A stretch of 11,206 nucleotides of DNA from Byssothecium circinans (taxonomy: Eukaryota > Ascomycota > Dothideomycetes > Pleosporales > Massarinaceae), in the NCBI GenBank assembly GCA_010015675.1, contig ML977087.1, positions 1-11,206 of the forward strand, written 5' to 3'. The position numbers and the translations under genes were made by a program. Below are positions 1-9,361 of the stretch, one piece after another (position 1 is the first letter of the stretch; every line of letters starts with the position of its first letter). Below the pieces are notes generated by a model, which saw only the letters and a program-made list of their open reading frames with translations, was not told the origin of the DNA and searched no databases.

Positions 1-45
1 TAGCTCAGGAGAGGCGACTATATAGGCAGGAGCCGACGCTAAGCC

Positions 46-90
46 GGAACGGTACTGAACCGTCCGGAACAGTCAAGTACTGTTCAGTCC
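46..90. repeat. Two tandem hairpins / imperfect direct repeat
   Basis: Two inverted repeats lie side by side. The first has arms ACGGT (49-53) and ACCGT (59-63) around the loop ACTGA. The second has perfect 7-bp arms GAACAGT (67-73) and ACTGTTC (79-85) around CAAGT. The two halves also resemble each other as a direct repeat (GGAAC ... GTACTG ... GTCC). This stretch keeps CpG and CpA steps that are rare elsewhere in the window, so it is less mutated. Its role is unknown; it may be an LTR or leader structure or flanking DNA. Confidence 0.6.
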
Positions 91-150
91 AACACTACAT
101 AGGAGACCTGTAATTACGCTGAAAGCTAGAAAGTAACTAGCCCATTTTAC

Positions 151-585
151 GCAAAGCTAGGGAACAGCGCAAAGACCATGGCAAAGCCAGGGAGCAGCTA
201 TAGAGGGTGGCTAGTAGGTTTTAGTAACCTTCAGCTAATCTAACAACCTTATAGTGTAAAGCTAGGGAGCAGCACTACTAGAGAGCAACTAATACGCAAA
301 GCTAGGGAGCAGTATATGTGTGTAAAGCTAGGGAGCAGTACACAACTATAGCATGGCTAGGGAGCAGCTATGAAAGAGCAGCTAATAGTCTTAGTAACCT
401 TTAGCTAATCTTAAAACCATGCTAGGGAGCAACTAACCTATTTTGTGCAAGGCTAGGGAGTAGCATAAAACCACGGCACGGCTAGGGAGTAGCTATGGAA
501 GGTGGCTAATCATTTTAGTAACTTTTAACTACCTAAAAAACTATTCAAGAACTACATGAACTAGCACTCACGGCTAGGGAGCATT
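151..585 (+). repeat. Degenerate repeats with core GCTAGGGAGCAG
   Basis: About ten copies of the core GCTAGGGAGCAG (one preserved as GCCAGGGAGCAG at 186-197, probably nearer the ancestral form) begin near 156, 186, 261, 301, 327, 355, 421, 452, 481 and 573. Many are preceded by GCAAA, TGTAAA or CATG/CACG. Spacing is irregular, roughly 25 to 90 bp. A longer unit is visible three times, at about 181-250, 351-420 and 476-545: core, then CTATGGA-like sequence, a GGCTAAT-like stretch, and TTTTAGTAACCTT followed by AGCTAATCT. The spacing is too irregular for a CRISPR array. The position just upstream of the first gag-like ATG suggests the untranslated leader, or part of the 5' LTR, of the retrotransposon. 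Confidence 0.75.
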
Positions 586-655
586 AAGCGTAACGTTTAT
601 GTTAGATTAAGAATTAGATAACAAATTAACAGGATATATACTACGAACTAGAAGG

Positions 656-1000
656 ATGTTAGAGGTACGCCCCTATCTAGCACTTATTAAGCTGAAGCCT
701 CCACGGAGCTATCTTGATATCTTTGAGGGGCATAATGTGTTAGAATAGCTAGAGGCGTACAACTATATGGCTTAGAACGCAGCGTAGATGGATAGGGATA
801 GGCTGTAGATATTACTAGATTAGTGTTTAATAAAGATTAGGAAGATAGTAATGCGGTTTCCTTAATTTATAAAGAATGACTAGGAAGGTATCTAGAGCGA
901 AATAGAAGACTAACTAGGATGAGTAATTCTTCCACCTAGTTAAGGAAGTCTTTAACCTTGATCTAGTGGATAGAAACCACATTATTCTCTAACTATGATA
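656..1000 (+). pseudogene. Gag-like N-terminal region
   Basis: From the ATG at 656 the phase reads a start such as M-L-E-V-R-P-Y-L-A-L-I-K-L-K-P-P-R, then D-I-F-E-G followed by an aromatic and Ala/Met-rich helical stretch, interrupted by TAG codons. The Lys-Pro-Pro ... Phe-x-Gly opening followed by helices resembles the start of retrotransposon capsid domains. Beyond about 850 I cannot follow it confidently. I did not find a CCHC zinc knuckle between 1000 and 1300. The assignment rests on position upstream of protease and weak similarity, so it is tentative. Confidence 0.45.
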
Positions 1001-1837
1001 TGAGGCGTCGCCCGCCCAGCGGCTAGCACCTAGAAATGAAGCTAGGCAGGCTCCTCTAGGCTCTGCTCCGCAAACTCGAGTTGAAAGATATGAGCAATGA
1101 GAGCAGCGTTAGCGCGCTAAGTGAGAAAGGGACCCATTAATCAACCAAATCTAGTGTAGAATCAACTCTGACTCACTAGAAACCATCTAGCTATTTAAGG
1201 ATAAAGCTAATAGAATTCTCCCTTTAACTATATGAACCCACCTTACATTACTAAAAGAGGAGTGCAGTTTGTGGCGACTAATAAGGAATCTATTAAGAAT
1301 GCTATCAATATAACTACTAACTAGACCCTTATTACTGCGCTGACCTAAGAAGTCAAGGGCCTTACTATTAGAAACCTTCTTACTTACCCCACTTTCAAAA
1401 AGCCTCTTTAGGAGCTACTATAGAAAAGAGCTTCTAAAGATGCCGCTAAACTACACACACAGGCCAGAGTCGCTGAAACGAACATAGTCAAAACTTTCTT
1501 AAACACGACCATATATAATGGTCGCTACAGTAATAACTCTAGATTTCTTCTCTAATTAGACGCCGCTAGGTGCACCTGGTAGCCTTTTATTAGATAAGAT
1601 GTAACTAATATTACCCTAGTGACTACTACTAAGCCTACCATAGGATGTAACGTAATCACGTACTATAGCTTAAATTCATTAAGGGCTACCTAAATTGATG
1701 GGACTAGTAACCTATATAATGAAAACTAGGACTAACTAACTAAGGATGACCGCTGCTGGCACGACAGAGATAGTAGTTACGCCGTTACGTTAAATAAGCT
1801 ACTATAGGTGTAGGCCGCCATTAATAGTAATTAAGTT

Positions 1838-2170
1838 AGGTATCTCATTAACACTAGGTTAATAATTAACCTAATAAGAGAATTAGCTGCAAATGCCCTG
1901 TAACTCCCGTATAAGGTTAGAGATAGGTCTAATAGTCTAATTACGGCCAACAGCTAATAAACTATGTTTGCGGGTACTGCATTTAACGTCCCTGTAACTA
2001 TTAGCTTAGTGACGACGCTCACCCATTTCTAGCTTATCAAATACTTGAGTAGATCTGTCATCCTTGGGGTCCCCTAGTGTACCTTAACCTAGATATCCCT
2101 CTAGTTTAACACCATGGGAAGAATTAGCTACCAGATTATTTCCTTAAAAAGAGACTATAATATTATGTTC
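1838..2170 (+). pseudogene. Retropepsin-like aspartic protease relic
   Basis: At 1850-1858 the catalytic D-T-G triad expected of retropepsins reads N-T-R (AAC ACT AGG), preceded by Tyr-Leu-Ile and followed by a hydrophobic I-I-N-L-I stretch and an Ala-Ala-Asn-Ala-Leu helix. About 200 bases later (2060-2077) comes I-L-G-V-P followed by a TAG, matching the conserved Leu-Gly-x-Pro-Trp segment near the end of retroelement proteases. Family knowledge: this enzyme cleaves the Gag-Pol polyprotein and needs the Asp. Both Asp-to-Asn and Gly-to-Arg are single G-to-A changes at TpG, so this protease would be dead. The match is short but correctly ordered relative to RT. Confidence 0.65.
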
Positions 2171-3049
2171 ATAGCTACCTAGCTAGCTAGTTTAGCTCCC
2201 TACTATCAAATACAGCTGCTAGCTAGTATAGTAATTATTAGGCTAGTGAAAAGAGAGGACCGCGCTTTAGTAGATGAACTTACAGAGCGAATAGGCTACC
2301 TATTATGCAATATAGTGTATTTGAATGAGCCTAAAATCCTAGCGCTAAATTTTCACCTAAGCCTTCTGGCCCAGCTAGACCAGAAAGACCTTAGGGAATA
2401 GGCATGGATTGCTAGCGGGATAAATAGCAGCAATCTTAAAAGCGCCGTGTTAGCCGTCACTAAATATGACGAGCTAATAAGTAAAATAGACACTAATAAT
2501 AAGGACGAAGCCTATAAGCTTCTTGCCTCTAGCCTGCAGTAATAATTATAGCGCGCCTTATAGAGCATGGAATCATCAGCAACAACACTCAAATTAGCGC
2601 TACAATAAGAAAGGCACTTTGAAACGCCTCGTAATACGCACTATTCTAAGGTAAACACTATGTATAAGCGAGTAGGGGTAAAGGTTTAGCCTATTAATAA
2701 ACTATGACTATCTTAGCCTATAGAGTTTAGGGATCCCTTTTAGAAGAAAACTATAATCAAAGCACAGCTACTACGCGATAGCCTTCGCGGGCCAGATATT
2801 AGGCCATACAACTATTTATTTGAAAAGCGACATTCACCTTTTCCTAGAGGAACCTGGCTTACGCTGGAATGAATTAGGACCATGAATATTAGAGAAGAAC
2901 TATGGCCATCAGAAAAGGAGATGCTCCTATAAGTGCTACTAAATCAAGAATCAGCCATCACATATACTTTTCACGAATCTAGCTGAATTCACCTATTAGT
3001 TTTACCACCGTATAAAATCAAAATGAAGCCTTACTAGGCGTGGCAAGTT

Positions 3050-3860
3050 AGGGCATTTTAACCGCCTAAAAAGCTAGAAATAGAAGCCACCAAGATGTTC
3101 AATGAGCGGATCCAGCGAGGGACGCTAGAAATATGCGATAGCCAGTACCAAAATCCATGGTTCTTAGTCCCTAAGAAAGATAAAGGATATCAGTTAATTA
3201 ACAACACTTAGAAAATCAACTTAGTAACTATCCAGGATGCAAATCTACCACCATGTGCTAATGATTTCTCAGAGAAATTTGTAGGGTGCAGCATACTCAC
3301 CCTTATAGACTATTTCTCTAGGTATGACTAAATGGAGCTCCATGTAGATAGTAGAGATATCATGGCTTTCTATAGACTATAAGGCCTAGTTTAGTAATGC
3401 ACCCTACCTATAGGAGTCATGAATGCACTAGCCGCGTTTCTATAGGTGATTATAAAGATGTTGTTTGACTATATACTACATGATTGCTTGCCTTTTATTA
3501 ATAACGTATGCATTAGAGGCCTGAAAACTAACTACCACTAATAAAAAGCGCTGCTAGGAATTCAGTAGTTTGTCCTTAAGCACCTCCAGCAAATAGACCG
3601 TATTCTTATGGATGTTAAATGAGCTAGCTTAACAGTCTTAGGAACTAAGTGCTTCTAGGGATTCAAAAGAATTAAGGTCGTAGGGTACAAGGTTAATTCT
3701 AATGGTCGCCACCCTTAGAAAAAGAAGGTCATCAAAATCATCAATTAGCTTGAATACAAGAATGTCACTAAAGTCCGCATGTTCCTAGGCATTTGTGTCT
3801 ATTACCAAATCTAGATTTTCTGCTTTACGATCGTAGCTAAGCCTCTCTTCAAGCTCCTGC
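3050..3860 (+). pseudogene. Reverse transcriptase relic (Ty3/gypsy type)
   Basis: Recognisable landmarks are the N-P-W-F-L-V-P-K-K block at 3152-3178 (RT fingers), the G-Y-x-L-I-N that follows, the motif A segment I-D-Y-F-S at 3305-3319 with its Asp intact at 3308-3310, a G-V-M-N-A-like segment near 3413 corresponding to the usual Pro-x-Gly block, and motif C. Motif C, normally Y-x-D-D, reads F-I-N-N at 3494-3505: both metal-binding Asp codons became AAT/AAC. The connection segment F-L-G-I-C-V-Y-Y lies near 3782-3805. Numerous in-frame stops interrupt it. Family knowledge: the enzyme copies element RNA into DNA with two Mg ions held by these Asp residues. The identification is firm; activity is excluded. 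Confidence 0.9.
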
Positions 3861-3889
3861 AACAAGAATAGGAATAGTAATAAGAAGAC

Positions 3890-4350
3890 GCTCAGTAAAC
3901 GGCTATAATTACACTTAAGGAAGCTATCACTATGGCCCTAGCCCTAGTTAGCCTTAACTATAAAGGCGGGGAGGTTTACCTTAGTATTAACGCATTAGGT
4001 AAAGGTGGTGGAGCGTTGATAGAGCAAGCGGACACTAATAATAAGTAATACCTAATTTAATTTGAAAGCGTGCTCTAGTCAATTAATAAAGCTAAATAGG
4101 ATTCCACAAAATTAGAATGCCACGCTGTTCTCTAGGCACTAAAAAAGTTTAGAATCTAGCTCTATAGGATTCATTTCACTATTAAAATAGATACTAAAAC
4201 GCTCATCACCTAGCTTAACCACGCGTTAACCAACCTTCTAGGATCTCTTATGAATCACTGGCTAGGCGTGATTATAATGTGGGATTTCACTATTATATAT
4301 AAGCTAGGTAAGAAGAATGTCATCCCTGATGCACTATCCTAATACCTAAA
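3890..4350 (+). pseudogene. RNase H relic of the retrotransposon
   Basis: The segment after RT reads Y-L-S-I-N-A-L-G-K-G-G-G-A-L-I, matching the RNase H start where an Asp-Ala/Asp-Ser pair precedes a Gly-rich strand; the first catalytic Asp is now Asn (AAC, 3989-3991). Further on, K-L-E-C-H-A-V-L matches the conserved Glu-containing helix (Glu intact, about 4112), followed by an I-D-T-K-T-L stretch with the middle Asp still present. The domain closes at 4319-4339 with V-I-P-D-A-L-S, the usual end of gypsy RNase H domains. It would have degraded RNA in the RNA-DNA hybrid. Confidence 0.85.
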
Positions 4351-4739
4351 GCTAGAGGATTAGGAACTACTAAAGGAAACCTAGGACAATATTAAGGAAT
4401 TCGTTGACTAGACGCTATGTAAAATAATTAAGACAACCTAATTAACTAGCTAAAACGTAGCCTTCTAATTGAACGTGGTCTTAACCTTTATAGGCCTTAC
4501 TAAGGTAAACCATACTAAGGATATTAGCTAGGTGTTAGATGACACGTACGGCGTTAAATCTAACTATATTATGAGGTTCCTCCTATGAGGGGAAATACCT
4601 AAGGGAGCCTCCTAGAAAGAGCTTAGAGCCTAGAAGAAACACGCCCTCACATTCTATACGTTAGACGGAATCCTATTTAAGAAGACCTTAAGAAATATAA
4701 CCCTGAAATGAGTTATCAACAATCTAGACATCTAGGCCG

Positions 4740-5330
4740 CGATTATTATTACTATCCATGAGTAGATCAGTCATAGAGGAGTGAATAGGGTTGCCTTAGT
4801 AGTAGCCTCAAGATACTAGTAGGAAGGCATTTAAGCATGTATAATCTAGTTTATCTAGCCCTGCGACTAATGCTAGAGAAAAGCCTACTATCAGAAACAC
4901 GACGCCCTTCATTCAATATTTGCCGTCATCCTTTAGGATTAGGTCAGCCTTAATGTGGTCTACATGCCAAATGTTAGAGGATTTAAATACCTAGTAGTTA
5001 CGAGAGAGTAGATAACTAGGTGGCTAGAAGCGCGGGCTCTTAAAAAGAATAATGCTAAATTAGTCGTGAAGTTCATCTATAAGGACCTTATTTATAGGTA
5101 GTCTATAGTCAAACGCATTAATGTTGATAGTGGGCTAGAAAACAAGGACGTTATTATCACTCTCGCAAAACTCTATCGCATTCGTAGAGTGCAGGCGTTA
5201 GGGTATAATCCTTAGGGCATAGGCTTTATCAAAGGAGGGCACAAAGTTATCATTAACGCGCTCGCGAAACTAAAAGGTACATAGGTTAATAACCTTCCTA
5301 CTATCCTTCTAGTAGACTAGGTCTTAGTTC
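4740..5330 (+). pseudogene. Integrase relic with HHCC and core domains
   Basis: The zinc-binding part is visible as His (4757-4759), His (4772-4774), Cys (4862-4864) and Cys (4871-4873), with the C-x2-C spacing intact. The catalytic core follows. The first Asp, in the segment before V-V-Y-M-P, is Asn (AAT, 4952-4954). The second Asp survives in N-V-D-S-G-L-E-N (GAT, 5126-5128). The Glu of the last motif is Lys (AAA, 5231-5233) in a segment reading F-I-K-G-G-H. So the D,D-E triad reads N,D,K. Family knowledge: integrase inserts the cDNA into host DNA. Several TAG codons also interrupt it. Confidence 0.88.
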
Positions 5331-5599
5331 ATGAATTAATAGGCTATTCCCTAATATAGCTCATTACTAGCTAGAACCTAATCCTGCTAATTGAACTATT
5401 ATTACTAACCTAGTAAACGCTACCCTAGAATAAGGTTCACACCCATGATGAGCTTATAGCGCTTCGCGCTATACAGCTTAATGTCCGTGACGCTAATATA
5501 GATAAAGTAGTGGTAAAAGTTAAGCATCTCTACTAGCGTAAGAAAGAGTACTAGGATGAATACTAGGACATTATTACTAGCCGTGCTGAGCGTCACTAG

Positions 5600-5990
5600 C
5601 TTGTTCTGCTTAGGAGCATGAAGAAGGAAGTCTTAAAATCAATAGATTATAAACTAGCTAACAGATAGTACGGCCTATTCTAAGTGCATGATATTAGCAA
5701 CTAAGACTAGTACTTTCTCTAAGAACTTAATAGTACTACCTTCTAGTACCTAGTCCCTAGCTACCGTATTCGCCCCTACTATCCCCACACCTAAGAACAT
5801 ATTAAAGCAATTAATTAAGGATTTATAAGACTATAGGATAAAGACATATAGTACTTAACACACTAATGGATAGACCCACCACTAGTAGAAGATTTTAGCA
5901 AAGAGTTAGTTAATGAAATAGAGGACGGTAATAAAGATGATCCTAATAATCTAGACTCTAAGGAGGATGGCGCACAACCACGCATAGTAG
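5600..5990 (+). pseudogene. C-terminal tail of the polyprotein
   Basis: In the same phase, a segment around 5651-5700 reads K-L-A-N-R-stop-Y-G-L-F, like the SH3-like Lys-Leu-x-x-x-(Trp)-x-Gly-Pro-(Phe) segment after gypsy integrases, followed by Y-R-I-R-P-Y-Y-P at 5759-5784. From about 5880 the sequence becomes acidic (Glu, Asp, Asn rich). I do not recognise a chromodomain, so assignment to the chromovirus branch is not supported. Confidence 0.55.
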
Positions 5991-6114
5991 AATAACTGCG
6001 ACATCTTCCTTATTAATATATTAAAGAAGCTAACCTAAACTGCTAGCAATAGCTATCCCCCTAAGTCGTAATCCCATCTTAACGCTGACAACAAGCTGCA
6101 GCCATGGGGCGGCT

Positions 6115-6199
6115 ATAGGAATAAGGCAAGGGAGGGGGAAGGCTAGTTATAGGGAAAGAAAATAAGAATAGTGTATTCATAGGAATAAGGCATAGGAGG
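6115..6199 (+). repeat. 21-bp direct repeat pair with purine-rich tract
   Basis: ATAGGAATAAGGCA followed by a purine-rich end occurs at 6115-6135 and again at 6179-6199, 64 bp apart and differing at two positions. The first copy runs into a purine tract, GCAAGGGAGGGGGAAGG at about 6126-6142, just past the last coding-like sequence. Retrotransposon polypurine tracts, which prime plus-strand DNA, sit at this place immediately before the 3' LTR. However, no LTR-like sequence matching the 5' side follows, and the tract might instead encode Lys/Gly at the polyprotein end. Confidence 0.4.
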
Positions 6200-6687
6200 C
6201 GTGGGCGTTTAGGTAGGAAAATTACGATTTCCTAATTTAGATAAATTTGATAATTTTCGCTTAACGTGATACTAATAATGTCGCTATTGCGCTAGCGCCT
6301 CTAGTGGCTAATCAGACGCTATAGGGTGTACCTAGTAAACTATAATTAGATAAGGAGTAGTACTAATATTAGGTTTTAAGAATAGATGAGATGTTTTTTA
6401 ACTACTACCACCACTACCACAGGGAAATATACCATCCTTTGCGGAAATGCGGCATGTTCCCGCATACAGACGGGTGACACGCCACGTGTTAAATAAAAAT
6501 ACCTAGCGTTACCACTAAAATGACTAGGAATGATGAGGGGATTATAGTGAATAAACGCGGGCAAAACATATAAATAGTAAATAGTAGAGCGGTGAGCTGA
6601 TAGTAGGACGGCTTATTAAACTAAATAGTTTAATGCTTGATTGAAATAACTAGCATTGCTAAGCTATACTAGTAGTCAAATGAGGAG

Positions 6688-6784
6688 AGGGGCTAAAAAG
6701 ATAGTAAGGATAGCGCAAGGCCATAGAAGGGTAGGAAACTATTAAATAGTAATAGGTACTATTTAACTAGCCCTACTAGCCCCT
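6688..6784. repeat. Nested inverted repeats, possible hairpin or short terminal inverted repeat remnant
   Basis: The outer arms AGGGGCTA (6688-6695) and TAGCCCCT (6777-6784) are perfect complements about 80 bp apart. Inside them, the arms TTAAATAGTA (6742-6751) and TACTATTTAA (6757-6766) form a 10-bp perfect stem with a 5-nt loop. The arms are AT-rich, and C-to-T mutation raises chance palindromes in such sequence, so the functional meaning is uncertain. A small non-autonomous DNA element is one possibility. Confidence 0.35.
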
Positions 6785-6888
6785 TATCACTGTTAGCATG
6801 CCCCTAAAGATGATTCCTAGACCTGCTCAGCAGCCTTAGTAGTAGTAGATTATAGTTAATATTAGCCCTTATTTGATAACCCCCCTTC

Positions 6889-6900
6889 CCCATGCATGGG
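6889..6900. repeat. 12-bp perfect palindrome at the start of the helicase element
   Basis: CCCATGCATGGG is perfectly self-complementary and sits 7 bp before the point where similarity to the second helicase-element copy begins (6908). It is absent in front of copy 2. It may lie in the fuller 5' end of the element, lost at the copy 2 junction, or in the target DNA. Confidence 0.5.
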
Positions 6901-6907
6901 AACTTAC

Positions 6908-7279
6908 CCTAACTAAGAGGACGCGACGGATTATGCCTAATCCATGGCGGAATAGGTCTAGCGTCAGGGTTACTAGCCTGAATCCGGGGCGCGGATAGGG
7001 ATAATCCATGGGAATGGGAGGGCTAATCCATTCTATAGCAACACGTTCTCCTAACAAATTTTGTATGTAGCTATTACTTAGTAGCATTAGGAGCACTGAT
7101 CCCCTATCTTGCAGCTTTACCTTTTGCGTTAGTAATGGTTAAGGTGAGGGTAGACTCTTATAGCAATAGAGTTCTACTAGAACATATAGTTACCTACAGT
7201 AATAACATTACTATAACTAAGCGCAACCTACTATAGGAGAAATGGCAGCTAAACCTAATCACCACTATTATTTAAGAAG
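6908..7279 (+). promoter_or_regulatory. Leader / candidate promoter of helicase element, copy 1
   Basis: About 370 bp upstream of the helicase ATG is conserved with 10474-10842 yet shows no open frame in either copy, so I read it as 5' non-coding sequence. It contains GGATTA-TGCC-TAATCC at 6928-6943 and two further TAATCC motifs near 7001 and 7023. By eye, differences from copy 2 are C/T or G/A except for one A/T change (near 7057) and one 3-bp length difference. The short minus-strand frames here differ between copies and are not considered genes. Confidence 0.5.
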
Positions 7280-7306
7280 ATGGAAGAAAACTTTCAGTAT
7301 CTTTAT

Positions 7307-7620
7307 AAGTATAAGGTACTTATCTACAGGGAGCATGCTACTAGTGTATAGAATCTAAACACGCATCTACGTGATTATCACGCCGTAGTAAGTAAAGAGA
7401 GGGAGAGGATTATAGAGTACTATAGGTACTAGTAGATTAAGAAGCCTAAGGATATTAAACTGCCGCCGCCGCTAGGTCCACTAATCAAGGAGCTAGGAGA
7501 GCTACTTAATAGGCTTCAATGCGCTAAGGAAGATTGCAACTTCATTACGATTAATCTAGATAGGCTACGGAAGCACTACAAGGGTGAGCACAGGTTGCTA
7601 TAGAGGGGTGATATAAGCAC
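7307..7620 (+). pseudogene. OrsD/C2H2-like zinc-finger region, copy 1
   Basis: Two finger-like units are seen. The first reads V-L-I-Y-R-E-H followed by N-L-N-T-H-L-R-D-Y-H; the Tyr at 7325-7327 (TAC) stands where this family usually has Cys, one G-to-A from TGC, and a His became Tyr at 7376-7378 (CAC/CAT in copy 2). The second is complete: Cys 7520, Cys 7535, His 7574 and His 7589, spacing C-x4-C-x12-H-x4-H. This pair, with a conserved Pro-Pro-x-x-G-P-L segment between, resembles OrsD (PF12013-type) N-termini, thought to bind nucleic acid. The family name is from recall of the pattern and unverified. Confidence 0.6.
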
Positions 7621-8159
7621 GCTTTTCTAAAAAGTTAAGGTGCAGACGTTCTTCTAGGCTCGTGGGTAGTGGCGATATTTCATCATTAATGCAGCAGTCA
7701 CGTCATCCGTCCCCTAAGAGGCGGCCGACGTCGTCCATGCAAGGCTAGCTGAATAGGAGGTAACAACGCAGGCGCATAAAGAGGAGGCGCAGGTAATAGA
7801 CGCAGAGGCCGCGAAGACTAATAAGACTAGCTGGTTCAAGTGGATAGGATAGCTAGAGCATCTTATAAAGTGGAATCTAGCGCATCTTACACATTAGATC
7901 TAACTACCTGATTAGGGTGAAGTAAGGCTATAGCGCGCCGCAAAGCTGGTTAAGCTACTAGTAGAGAGGAGCGTAGTTAGGCTATAGACGCTTACACGGG
8001 AAATAAGATAGTAGCTCTAGAGTGCAAAGCAGCAGGAGGTTAATTAACAGCTAATAGCCTAACTATAGAACCTAGAGAGTTAGGCCCACTACGCTAGCTA
8101 CATAGTTAAGTTCGTCTGCTACTTTCTGCGCATCATAGCCGATGAGTAGGCGAGGATAG

Positions 8160-8433
8160 AACGAAGCGGCCGTAGCAAGGATAGTGACAGTGACGTAGAT
8201 AGTAAGCAGGTAGATAAAGAGGACGTCTTAGATAATTAAAGCTCTAGGAGTAGCAGCAGTAGAAGTAATAGTAATAGTAATAGGGATAGCTACCCCTACC
8301 GTTAAAGTGGACGCATAGAAGAGATAGATCTTATAAAAGATGCGCGTAAGCTATTCTGCTAGAAGGGCCATTAGAAGGAGCTAGTGGTAGCACTATAGGA
8401 GATACTTAAGGATGATAATAATAATAATAATGA
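8160..8433 (+). repeat. Acidic/Ser-Asn linker with trinucleotide repeats
   Basis: The coding relic passes through an Asp/Ser-rich stretch near 8180-8220, then AGT/AGC and AGTAAT repeats at about 8250-8282 giving Ser-Asn runs, and a (AAT)6 microsatellite at 8415-8432 giving an Asn run between Asp residues. These are low-complexity, probably disordered linkers between the zinc-finger and the helical regions. All are multiples of three, so the frame is kept. Confidence 0.65.
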
Positions 8434-9361
8434 TTAGGAATCCTAGCTAGAGGCATTACTTACCGTACTTGCATTATTCATCTTTAAGTCTATAGGTGAT
8501 CAGCCATTCAGCAGCGGACTTATTTACTTTCTCGCCGTGTTAGGCATTGACGCTGAGGTAAATCACTTGCGCATGGCAAAGAACTACTCATACATACTCG
8601 CCAGCATGGTATACTGTATAAGGGTGCTCACCATAGAGAAACTACTTCTAGCGGCATGCTATAATGAGCAGATAGATAAGGACTAGGAACTCTTCTTATA
8701 TGCGAGAGAGAAGTATCTAGCCAACGACTCGTATAGTCTAATAAGTGAGGCAATCAGCTTACTAGCGTATAGTAAGTACGTTGCGATGATAGCTAGTAGC
8801 TTAGGTAATGCGTACTAGTTAAAGGATAAGAGGATCTTCTACTTAAATAGCTAACTAATCTACATTAGCTATTTCCGCAAGATAGCTTAGGACATGGTGG
8901 CCGAAGCCGAGCAGATACTATAGGAGGAGCTATTCTAGGTAGTAAAGGCTAAGGATTAGTTTATTATTAAGCTAGAGCAGATTATTGATAACGTCACGTT
9001 CACGCGGTAAGGCATATCTTTTATTAAGTAGCGCAACAACGGTCTTAAGGACAAGCTTAAGTAGATGCTAACCTAGGCTAAGTAGAGTAAGCAAGGCCGT
9101 ACACTTTAGTTAAGCGATAGCAGGTAGAACGTTAAGTAGGTAAAGTAGTACTTGCGTTAAGTTAACTACTTCTTAACGCTACTAATAGTCTGCGTGCACA
9201 TGACGTCTAGGTAGCTAGGTTAGGGGTTAGAAGTGATAATAATGTAGCATTAGAATAGGTTACTATAGGACCACAACATCTTTGTCATGGATGGGCAAGT
9301 GATGATAGTAGTCCACTATCATAAGTTATAGTTATAGTAGGATAAGCTAAAGGTAGTACCG

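Larger units (their letters stand above)
656..6100 (+). pseudogene. Gag-Pol polyprotein relic, frame kept, many nonsense codons
   Basis: The ATG at 656 is the first plausible start in the phase that later carries every pol motif (656, 1841, 3308, 3494, 3989, 4757 and 5126 are all ≡ 2 mod 3). The relic would be about 1,800 codons, within the range of fungal gypsy polyproteins. Stops are overwhelmingly TAG/TAA at places where family alignment expects Gln (CAG/CAA) or Trp (TGG); TGA is rare. No net frameshift is needed between 1262 and about 5990; between 850 and 1260 the frame is less certain. The original stop cannot be placed because stops are everywhere; coding-like sequence may run to about 6140. 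Catalytic residues of protease, RT, RNase H and integrase are lost (see the sub-entries), so this is a non-functional copy. Confidence 0.85.
120..6240 (+). mobile_element. RIP-degraded Ty3/gypsy-type LTR retrotransposon (ends not resolved)
   Basis: A single phase contains, in order, a gag-like start, a retropepsin-like block, reverse transcriptase, RNase H and an HHCC-plus-core integrase. Integrase downstream of RT/RNase H is the Ty3/gypsy order, as opposed to Ty1/copia. The body is crowded with TAG and TAA stops yet keeps one frame. No pair of long terminal repeats was found when I compared 1-650 with 6100-6900 by eye, so the limits given are approximate: the 5' limit is set where the leader-like repeats begin and the 3' limit just past a purine-rich tract. 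One or both LTRs may lie outside the window or be too mutated to recognise. The element cannot be autonomous in this state. Confidence 0.85.
6200..6907. other. Gene-free spacer between the two element families
   Basis: No coding relic, RNA gene or promoter is recognisable. It holds an ACC/ACT-rich microsatellite (about 6401-6420), a perfect inverted repeat ATTAAACTA-AA-TAGTTTAAT at 6615-6634, a perfect 10-bp inverted repeat TTAAATAGTA / TACTATTTAA with spacer ATAGG at 6742-6766, a wider AGGGGCT (6688-6694) / AGCCCCT (6778-6784) pair enclosing the latter, and a 12-bp palindrome CCCATGCATGGG at 6889-6900. It may contain the decayed 3' LTR, but this could not be shown. Confidence 0.5.
6908..7643 (+). 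repeat. Direct repeat, copy A (partner 10474-11206)
   Basis: By hand alignment the two segments differ at roughly 87 positions over about 736, about 88% identity, plus one 3-bp length difference near 7200. I saw a single transversion (A versus T near 7057); all others are C/T or G/A. Most mutated states are in this copy, but several sites (for example 6962 and 6978) are mutated only in the partner, so the copies mutated separately after duplication. Confidence 0.85.

Noticed and set aside
46..90. tRNA gene
   Set aside because: The hairpins are too short and there are no A/B box patterns or cloverleaf arrangement.
151..585. CRISPR-like array
   Set aside because: Repeat cores are only about 12 bp, spacers vary from about 13 to 80 bp and themselves contain repeated sequence; the surroundings are a eukaryotic retroelement.
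6376..6564. Minus-strand 62-codon open frame with a Val run
   Set aside because: The Val run is the translation of the ACC/ACT microsatellite; no homology, no conserved context, and its length is expected by chance.
6378..6907. Host gene between the two elements
   Set aside because: No frame with coding character on either strand; only microsatellite and AT-rich inverted repeats are seen.
6869..7096. Minus-strand 75-codon open frame in the copy 1 leader
   Set aside because: The frame is not kept in the homologous leader of copy 2, where a different minus frame is open instead.
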